Shown here: positions 10,027 through 15,542 of the stretch, piece after piece
Position numbering within the stretch: the first letter of the stretch is position 1
Layout: the number at the start of each line of letters is the position of its first letter
Origin: Dictyocoela muelleri
Lineage: Eukaryota; Microsporidia
Direction of reading: 5' to 3'
Assembly (NCBI GenBank): GCA_016256075.1
Contig: SDVU01000301.1
Span: forward strand, 1-15,542
DNA: 15,542 bases
Translations under genes and position numbers: made by a program
Notes under the pieces: model-generated
What the model was told of the DNA's origin: nothing
Databases searched by the model: none
The model's input: the letters and a program-made list of their open reading frames with translations, nothing else

Positions 10027-10321
10027 CAATTAATAACAAGTAAAAATATAATTTGTGTTTATTTGCCCATAGATTATATTGAATTGTATCAATAATGAAC
10101 TAGTAGGTTTCACTCCTCTGTAAAAAAAATTGATAAAATAAAATTAATAAAAATCGATATATAAATAAAAAAAAATATATAAAAAATTCTAAAAAAATAA
10201 ATTGAAATAATAAAAAGGTCTCGCAGCGCGCGAGCTGCCCCAAACTGATAGTTTTTTTTATATTTCAACTTATATACTGTTATTTATTTTATATTGATTT
10301 TTATTATTTTTATTTTATGAG

Positions 10322-10367
10322 ATTTTTGTTAAATTTTTGTTAAATTTTTGTTAAAATTTTGTTAAAT
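10322..10367. repeat. four tandem copies of an 11-bp unit in X copy B
   Basis: The unit 'tttttgttaaa' is repeated about four times. Copy A has only one at the matching place (9015-9024), so this is a recent local expansion, probably by slippage. Confidence 0.85.
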
Positions 10368-10693
10368 GTTTGTTTACAGATTAAGTTGAACCTACTTATC
10401 AATAGTTAATCAAATTCACAATAACCACTGGGTCACAACACATAATCGTTTAATTAAATATATTTAAATGATAAATGAATAATTAAAAATGAAAATTTTT
10501 ATCGCTAGCTTAAATTTTATATTTTATAAATAATTGTATATTCATGATTTATTATAAATATCATAAATTATATAGTCAATATTTTAATTACTTTTTTTAA
10601 AAAAATACTTTTATTACGAAAAAAATGTTATTTTACAATAATTAGAAATGAATAATCAGTAAATTTATTTATTTTGTGTTTATTTGCCTAGAT

Positions 10694-13033
10694 CAGTTTT
10701 CTCAACATTTTTTCAACTACTGCCCACTTTTAAAATTTTTATTTTTTTTTGTGAAATATCGCCCACCATGGCAGAAAAAATGTTTTTTATTTCATAAATT
10801 TTAATATTCATGTAATAATAACAGTAGGTATAAGAATTTAAAAACATAGTGTGTATTTTCTATTAAAAAGTTACAAGCCTCGGTTAGATTATAGATAAAT
10901 ATTAAAAAATGAATTAAGAAAATATAAAGGAGGTAAATTAATGTTTTCCCATATTTTGATGCTTTTTTACTATTTTTTATAATATGGTTCAAAATTTGTA
11001 AGTTTCATTCTCACGTCACCTCTCGAACATATGTCTATTCTATTTCTTTCTTTAGTTATTATTTTGTTTACTGTGCTAAAACCACATTCCACTAAATAAG
11101 AAGACAAAAAAAAAACAAAATATTGGTGATTTCTGACCAAATCGTAGGATATAAAATCTTTGTCGACTGTGTAATCCATAATCCAAATTCCCCGTTCTTT
11201 TTATATTTATATTTCAATTCTTCATTGCATTGAAGATCGATGAATTCTTCTTGAATTTTTTCCTCAAAACATTCAATATAACAACCAGAAAGATCAATCA
11301 TCCATGTCTTAATCTGCAAAGAAAATAAATCAGAAAACATAACAAGAAGTTACTGCTTTAGAGCCGACAAGTATTCATAATAATTATATAAGTCTTTATC
11401 AGAGACGAAAAATTCTTTTTTTTTATCTTCTGCATATTTTTAAAGTTTCTCTTCATTAAGTTGTTCTTAAAAACTTATATGTTCTCTGTAAACACCTTAA
11501 TAGTACGCTTACAGTCGATCAGAGTAACAAATTTTTGTTGTAATTTCATATATATTTCATTAAGCTTTCTGAAAATAAATGCCAAAAACTTTATATTGTT
11601 TTTATGAGCATTGTCTCGTTCTTTTTATCGAATTCTTTTTCTTCTTCCAGAGAAGAAATAATTGTGTCAAATAAACAAACAAATCTTGAAATGCAATTAG
11701 CTTTAAATAACCATCTTATTTCGGTGTGAAGAAGTAATCTATTGTATCTTTCATTATTGTCTTTGCAAAAAATTCGGAACAATCTCTCACAACTTGGATT
11801 TGTATTCACCTTGTTTACTACTTGGATCACAGGATTCAAAGAAGAATTAAGTATAAAGGTTATTTTCTTTTCAGCTATGTTATGAAGATGTATAATGCAA
11901 TGAATAGTTAATATTGTAGGCAAATATTCTTTAAAAATAAAATAAACCCCTTATGTCTACTAATCAGTGCCGTTTAACCGTCAGTAGCACATAATATCAA
12001 GTTTTAAATCGGTATTTGTTTTTCTTTGAACCAATATGCAACAACTTCGAATATTGATGCTCCTGTAGTGTCTTTTTTTAAATATTCTAAAAAAAAATTT
12101 TTTCTTGTATTTGAAGATCACTGTTAATAAAGCAGGCATATGACATCAACAGTGATCTACTATAGTTAACAGTCGATTCGCCAATTTGAATAGAAAATTT
12201 TATTATTTTTAAGTTTTTCAATTAGCTGTTCTGCAACATCACTGCCATTTCCTCTATTCTTATTCTATTAAAAATATTTGCTAAGTAAAATTATATTAAT
12301 TATTGTCTGTATCTTCTATTTTTAAAACTGTTTTGAGAAGAATATTAAAGCAAGTTTTAAGTGTTTTAAAACAGAATGCGGGCTACAAGTTTTAGATATT
12401 AGTGCAGCAATTTCATAAGAATAAATCAGTCCTTTTGAACTTTCAAGTATTTGTTTTTTAAACGGCCTGTAAGAGTATGTCGTAATTCAAAAATCTCTTT
12501 TCTTTTTGAAAATATTTAATCCCTTTGTTTATTTTTTCAGCATGGAAATTTTTCTGGTGTTCGAGGAGTCTTGAAAGTTTCATTGCCTCATTAGAGAATG
12601 TTTTGTGACATAAAAAGCAAAATGGAATGTTTTATCATAGGGACTCTCGATTAATCCTAAAGCTAAATATTTTGCATTGTATTTACGCCGTTTTTTTTAT
12701 CTTTTGTCATAGTAATGGGTAATTTTTATAATAAATATATAGAAAAGAAAATTTAATAAATCAATATGATGAGAAAAATCATTTTTTACTATGAAATGAA
12801 CAAAAACTCGACATTTTATTGAAAAATAACAATTTAAAAATTAATGTTTCTTGCATAAAAATATTAAATTATTATGTAGATGTAGAATAAATCTTAAAAA
12901 ATAAAATTAAACTTTTTCAACCAAAAATTGATAATAGTATCTATTACATTTTTACTAATTTTCACAACTAGATCGCCTATCTAGAAATATATTCGCCACA
13001 AGTGAGCGATATAGCCCAGGTTGAAAAACTCTG
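10694..13033 (-). mobile_element. hAT transposon (ZBED5/SCAND3, Buster-like), inserted in X copy B
   Basis: The left tip CAGTTTTCTCAACATTTTTT (10694-10713) and the right tip read backwards, CAGAGTTTTTCAACCTGG (13033-13016), are terminal inverted repeats of the 'CAG..GTTTCTCAACC' type seen in Buster/Charlie-like hATs. The flanking 8-mers gcctagat (10686-10693) and acattgat (13034-13041) agree at five of eight positions, as for an eroded 8-bp target-site duplication. X copy A shows the unoccupied site (about 10065-10080). The transposase pseudogene lies inside on the minus strand. Length is about 2.3 kb, typical of a full hAT, so this is a complete but decayed copy. Confidence 0.85.
10970..12710 (-). 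pseudogene. hAT transposase pseudogene (ZBED5/SCAND3-like)
   Basis: Encoded hAT transposases cut and paste via an RNase-H-like DDE core and dimerise through a C-terminal domain. The probable start is the ATG at 12710 (TKDKKN). A decayed BED-finger-like segment (to about 12540) follows. 'GSDVAEQLIEKL' is near 12230, then 'FSIQIGESTVN', where Gly (codon 12180-12182) stands in place of the first catalytic Asp of 'DEST'. 'LCATDG' holds the second Asp (11980-11982). The open stretch 11591-11923 has 'TIHCIIHLHNIAEK' and the hallmark 'LLLHTEIRWLFKAN'. The C-terminal dimerisation region has 'CGFSTVNKIITKERNRIDI...GDVRMKLTNFEP' (10985-11090), matching ZBED5 and FAM200-type proteins. Several stops and frame changes are spread along it. 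Family assignment is firm; activity is excluded. Confidence 0.85.
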
Positions 13034-13197
13034 ACATTGATATTCGAATGAATTGTATTGAAAAGTAACTAGTGGGTTCTACTCTCGCTGTCGCAAAAAT
13101 TTAAGAAAAATTGTATAGAATAAAATAATAAAAATCAATATAAAATAAATAAGGGTATATTAGTTGATATAATAAATAAAAACTTTTGTTTTGGAGA

Positions 13198-13220
13198 TGT
13201 CGCGCGCTGCGCGAGCGACA
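13198..13220. repeat. GC-rich palindromic tip of element X copy B
   Basis: The 23-base tip TGTCGC...GCGACA pairs with itself at most positions, with CGCG-rich arms in an otherwise AT-rich region. Equivalent GC-rich hairpins occur at the other X tips (8870-8900 and 10219-10237). Confidence 0.75.
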
Positions 13221-13242
13221 TTTTATTTTATAACTTTGGGTT

Positions 13243-13314
13243 AGCCAGATAGCTTAATGGTGAACAGTCTTATAAAAATTCAAGTATTTTGGTTCGAATC
13301 AAGCTTACGCCACT
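13243..13314 (+). tRNA. degenerate tRNA-like sequence (pseudo-tRNA or SINE head)
   Basis: An A-box-like TAGCTTAATGG (13250-13260) and a B-box GGTTCGAATC (13291-13300) are spaced as in a tRNA gene, and the overall size fits 72 bases. The acceptor, anticodon and T stems do not pair well, so no anticodon can be assigned. It is more likely a decayed tRNA copy, or the RNA-polymerase-III head of a SINE, than a working tRNA. It lies about 20 bp beyond the right tip of element X. Confidence 0.35.
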
Positions 13315-13776
13315 CTTTAATAATAATGATAGAATGAGATTAAGCAGTCATAACTATATAATTATAGTATAATATACAGTTGTTCCAGTTTGGTATAGCT
13401 GATTAAGATTTGGTCTAATACGACAATGAAGCAGAGGGGACTCTCTTAGGTGTGAATATGTGTGGGGCGACGCATCTCGGCAAAGAAGTAGTAAAAAATA
13501 AAAATTAATGAAAAGCCTCCAATTACCTGTATCATGCCGAGTCATTGATAAAACAGAAATCGCTTTACAGCTGGGCTTATGAGTAGCTTATGAAGCGACG
13601 TATTATTAGAACACATAGAACAGTTAGTCACAGAGTATGGTAGGATACAACTCTCCGAGTTTACAGTATTTATGTTGTCAACATTTAATATAATATATAT
13701 TTTTAAGATTTTCGAGATTTATGTGTTCTTTTTGATGTGGCTTTGATATAGAATGTGAGATTTTAGGTTTTACACT
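13315..13776. other. unexplained, less AT-rich stretch
   Basis: This stretch is compositionally richer than its flanks. It contains no recognised protein: a minus-strand open run of 63 codons (13354-13545) has no family motif. The segment 13381-13683 begins TGTTCC and ends GTCAACA, which would fit a solo LTR of about 300 bp, but the flanking 5-mers differ and no second copy is present. It could also be the body of a tRNA-derived SINE headed by the tRNA-like sequence just upstream. Confidence 0.3.
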
Positions 13777-14045
13777 GTTCATACTATTTATTTATTTTTT
13801 TAAAATAAATAAAAAAACGTCTAATAGGGTATTTTTATCTGTTTATTTACAAAATGTTTGTATTTTTCTATAAATATAATCAAATAAATAAAATTACCTT
13901 TTTTATCCGCCAATTAGGTAATTTTATATATTTGATTATTTTTATCAAAAATGCAAACATTTTGAAAATAAAAAAATTAAAATACCCCAGAAGACGTTTC
14001 TTTTTTTGCATTTATTTTACAAAAGAAAATTTGAGTAGTATGAAC
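13777..14045. mobile_element. FB2: fold-back element with about 125-bp inverted arms
   Basis: The left arm (13777-13898) and right arm (13917-14045) are inverted copies. The tips are GTTCATACTA (13777-13786) and TAGTATGAAC (14036-14045); inner ends are AAATTACC and GGTAATTT around an 18-base loop. Between these, 'aacgtct', 'gggtattt', 'caaaatgttt' and 'ataatcaaat' all match across arms. A 65-codon plus-strand open run inside it is a by-product of the inverted AT-rich arms, not a gene. No target-site duplication was found. A transcript would fold into a long hairpin. It is not recognisably related to FB1. Confidence 0.8.
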
Positions 14046-14099
14046 GGATAGAAATTAAACTTCCTTATAAAATTATTAAAAAATATTATTGAAATACTT

Positions 14100-14545
14100 G
14101 AAAAAAAAATCACTGGACTCTATATTTTTGTAATTCAGAAGAACATAAACATAGCTAAATGATCGTCAATATTTTCGAGAGTAATACTTTATGCCAAATG
14201 TTTTACATTTTTCAAGCGCATCTATAGATTTTAAATTTTTTGAGTATTTGCTTTCGTAATCGGATCCAAAAAAAAAATTTATGGCAGAAAGTATCATTAA
14301 AATACCCAATATCTTCAATGTATTGTATGCTACTCACTGATCCGAAATAATATACGAATATTTTATATTTTTTTGAATGTATAATAGAGATAAGTGTAAT
14401 TTCTGTTCGCGAAAGAACACTCTGTAAAAAAAAATTAGCTACTTTTCGCTTTGATTACACCTCTCATTATACTGACCTCTTCTTTCTTCTCTTTCCACAA
14501 ATAATTTTAGCTGAATATGTTTCATCTATCTAAACTTCTGGATCA
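14100..14545 (-). pseudogene. M3: truncated Merlin/IS1595-type transposase pseudogene
   Basis: Minus strand, missing its N-terminal third. The first readable part is 'GQDNAPDPEV', a stop, then 'IDETYSAK' with the first catalytic Asp (IDET at 14518-14529) and a basic run 'GKRRKKR'. The second acid follows in 'IISDQ' plus 'VAYNT' (about 14320-14350), where a TGA stands at the place of the family's Trp. After a frame change, 'DIGYFNDT' and 'DPITKANTQKI' (NTQ about 14240-14250) mark the third-acid region, then a decayed tail to about 14100. Two stops and at least one frame change are visible. Its upstream end coincides with the palindrome 14542-14586, whose left arm is its own coding sequence. 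It runs head-to-head with M4. Confidence 0.7.
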
Positions 14546-14586
14546 GGTGCATTATCTTGCCCCAGGGGCAATATAATGCACCTGAT
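14542..14586. repeat. 45-bp near-perfect palindrome between M3 and M4
   Basis: Two 22-base arms pair 21 of 22 around one central base. In the minus direction the arm nearest M3 encodes 'GQDNAPD', directly preceding 'PEV.IDET', so it is M3's own coding DNA. The other arm is its inverted copy and is read in frame upstream of M4. M3 ends here. The same architecture occurs at 5893-5935. Confidence 0.85.
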
Positions 14587-14625
14587 AAAAAAAATAAAAA
14601 AAATATTATTTTTTACTCCTTAAAA

Positions 14626-15513
14626 ATGACTCCTGACGAATTTAAAAATATGCTCATCAGAATGAAACTACATGATTTCATTGACTATTTGATGACAGAA
14701 AATTATATCAAGAAAGAATTAATATGCGTCAAATGCTTAGTTTTCATAGAATTAAAGGCTTTAAATAATGTTAAAGATTCTATAGCTTGGCGTTGTATGA
14801 CTTTAAAATGTACGGACTATAAAAAAAGAATAAGCATAAGAATGGGAAGTTTTTTTGAAACTTTAAAAATTTCCTTTTTACAGACATTTAAGATTCTAAT
14901 AAGATTATCCACTGATGTACCTCAACATGCGATAGTAAAAGGATTAGGGTTGGACAAACGAACCATAAAAATGGTAAAAGTGTTATTTTTAAATCGTGTA
15001 GGTAGTTTTGATTTTAAAGACAACAATCTAGGTGGTCTTAATAAAGACGTACAAATCGATGAAACTGGGTTAAACTTTAAAATAAAACCCACAGAAGAAG
15101 GTCCGCTAATAATAAAATTATAGCTTTGTGTATTGTAGAATTAGACGTAAAATCACCCGTGCTTATGCTTTCGTAATACCTAATAAACAAGCGGACACAA
15201 TGATACAAAAATTATGTGACAATGTAGTCAGTAGTAGCATAATTAAAACAGAAGAGCATCGATCATATTCAAGTTTGGGGAGCTTGGTTTTACACACCAA
15301 ACAATTTGCTATAAATATAACTTTGTTGATCCAGAGACTGGAGTTAATACACAGGCAGTAGAGTCATTTAATAATGAATTAAATCTTGAAATAAAACGCA
15401 GAAAGGGTATTAAAACTGAACTTATACAAGATTTCTTAAACGATTTTACTTGGAGATTTAATAAAAAACTCGAACGACTGCGTAAGATATTAGAGATGAT
15501 TAAAATTTCTTAA
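14626..15513 (+). pseudogene. M4: near-complete Merlin/IS1595-type (ISXO2-like) transposase pseudogene
   Basis: The best-preserved transposase here. I take the ATG at 14626 (MTPDEF) as the start; the frame is open further upstream through the palindrome to a TTG at 14557, but that part is unlike the family. An N-terminal zinc ribbon, C-V-K-C then C-x4-C (about 14725-14810), is followed by a helical segment. The catalytic core starts with 'KDVQIDET' (first Asp at 15058-15060). A stop at 15121 and two quick frame changes (near 15121 and 15155) lead to 'RAYAFVIPNKQADTMIQKL', then 'IIKTEEHRSYSSL', with Glu (15251-15253) in place of the second Asp. A third frame change near 15300 leads to 'KYNFVDPETGVNTQAVESFNNEL' with the catalytic Glu at 15361-15363 and the tail 'FTWRFNKKLERLR', stop at 15511. 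Length is about 295 codons, the family norm. It is inactive but comparatively young. Confidence 0.9.
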
Positions 15514-15542
15514 GTTGATTTTTTTTTACTTGTATTGAAGAT

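Larger units (their letters stand above)
8870..10230. mobile_element. Element X, copy A: long-TIR non-autonomous DNA element (host of insertion Y)
   Basis: The left end (8891-8960, 'gcgcactgcgagacc' then 'tttttattatttt') and the right end (10170-10230, reading backwards 'cgcgctgcgagacc' then 'tttttattattt') are inverted copies. The similarity continues inwards for roughly 190 bp to 'acctaccagttc' at 9041-9052 versus 'acctactagttc' reversed near 10100. The tips are GC-rich and self-complementary (hairpin CTCAC-GCA-GTGAG at 8870-8882). The interior has no open reading frame. Without the nested element Y it is about 0.66 kb. A second copy in the same orientation follows immediately. Family is unknown; long TIRs without coding capacity suggest a non-autonomous DNA transposon. 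Confidence 0.75.
10221..13220. mobile_element. Element X, copy B: long-TIR element interrupted by the hAT
   Basis: The left half (10221-10693) and right half (13034-13220) together match copy A in the same orientation. For example, 'tgtttatttgcc' occurs at 10678 versus 10057, and 'gaattgtat' followed by 'aactagt(a/g)gg' occurs at 13048 versus 10080. The terminal arms are inverted copies of about 120 bp or more; both contain 'ttatttattttatattgatttttatta'-like sequence next to GC-rich tips. The right tip (13198-13220) is itself a near palindrome, TGTCGC...GCGACA. The left tip overlaps the right tip of copy A (10219-10237), so the order is TIR-body-TIR-body-TIR. The body without the hAT is about 0.66 kb. 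Confidence 0.75.

Noticed and set aside
10801-10992. 63-codon hydrophobic minus-strand open run
   Set aside because: It lies in the 3' non-coding tail of the hAT element; its hydrophobicity follows from AT-rich codons.
13354-13545. 63-codon minus-strand open run as a gene
   Set aside because: No recognisable motif, short, and in a region that looks like a repeat body.
13854-14051. 65-codon plus-strand open run
   Set aside because: It lies wholly inside the inverted arms of FB2, is AT-codon rich with no family motif, and is explained by the repeat.
14626-15513. Bacterial IS1595 insertion sequence (contamination)
   Set aside because: The family exists in bacteria, but the AT-rich context, gypsy and hAT neighbours and absence of bacterial genes point to the eukaryotic Merlin branch.

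Overview
The window is strongly AT-rich and intron-poor in appearance. I found no intact gene and no recognisable host housekeeping gene. Everything I could identify is a decayed mobile element: five Merlin/IS1595-type (ISXO2-like) DDE transposase fossils, one hAT element related to the ZBED5/SCAND3 (Buster-like) group, three fragments of Ty3/gypsy LTR retrotransposons, a tandem pair of long-TIR non-autonomous elements carrying nested insertions, and two fold-back (long inverted repeat) elements. This mixture in a very AT-rich eukaryotic background best fits a repeat-rich microsporidian or similar parasite genome. That assignment is inference; no rRNA or host gene is present to confirm it.

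Layout. 1-420: integrase end of a Ty3/gypsy fossil (+), followed by a possible polypurine tract and LTR start. 690-1740: gag-protease of a second gypsy fossil (-). 1741-3746: no recognisable gene, one perfect 30-bp palindrome. 3747-4640: Merlin fossil M0 (+). 4641-5390: empty AT-rich DNA. 5400-5935: gypsy reverse-transcriptase fossil (-), ending in a 43-bp palindrome. 5936-6780: Merlin M1 (+). 6904-7491: fold-back element FB1. 7690-8275: Merlin M2 (-). 8276-8869: empty, with a TA microsatellite. 8870-10230: long-TIR element X, copy A, containing nested element Y (9351-10026). 10221-13220: X copy B, containing the hAT element (10694-13033). 13243-13314: degenerate tRNA-like sequence. 13315-13776: unexplained. 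13777-14045: fold-back element FB2. 14100-14545: Merlin M3 (-). 14542-14586: palindrome. 14626-15513: Merlin M4 (+), the best preserved.

The elements do not form a working system; they record a history. X was present first and duplicated in tandem. Y then entered copy A, and the hAT entered copy B. Each X copy preserves the empty site of the other's insertion. Two unrelated minus-strand fossils (the gypsy RT and Merlin M3) both stop at near-perfect palindromes with one-base loops whose inner arm is their own coding sequence. This points to a shared fold-back rearrangement mechanism, or to an assembly/amplification artefact.
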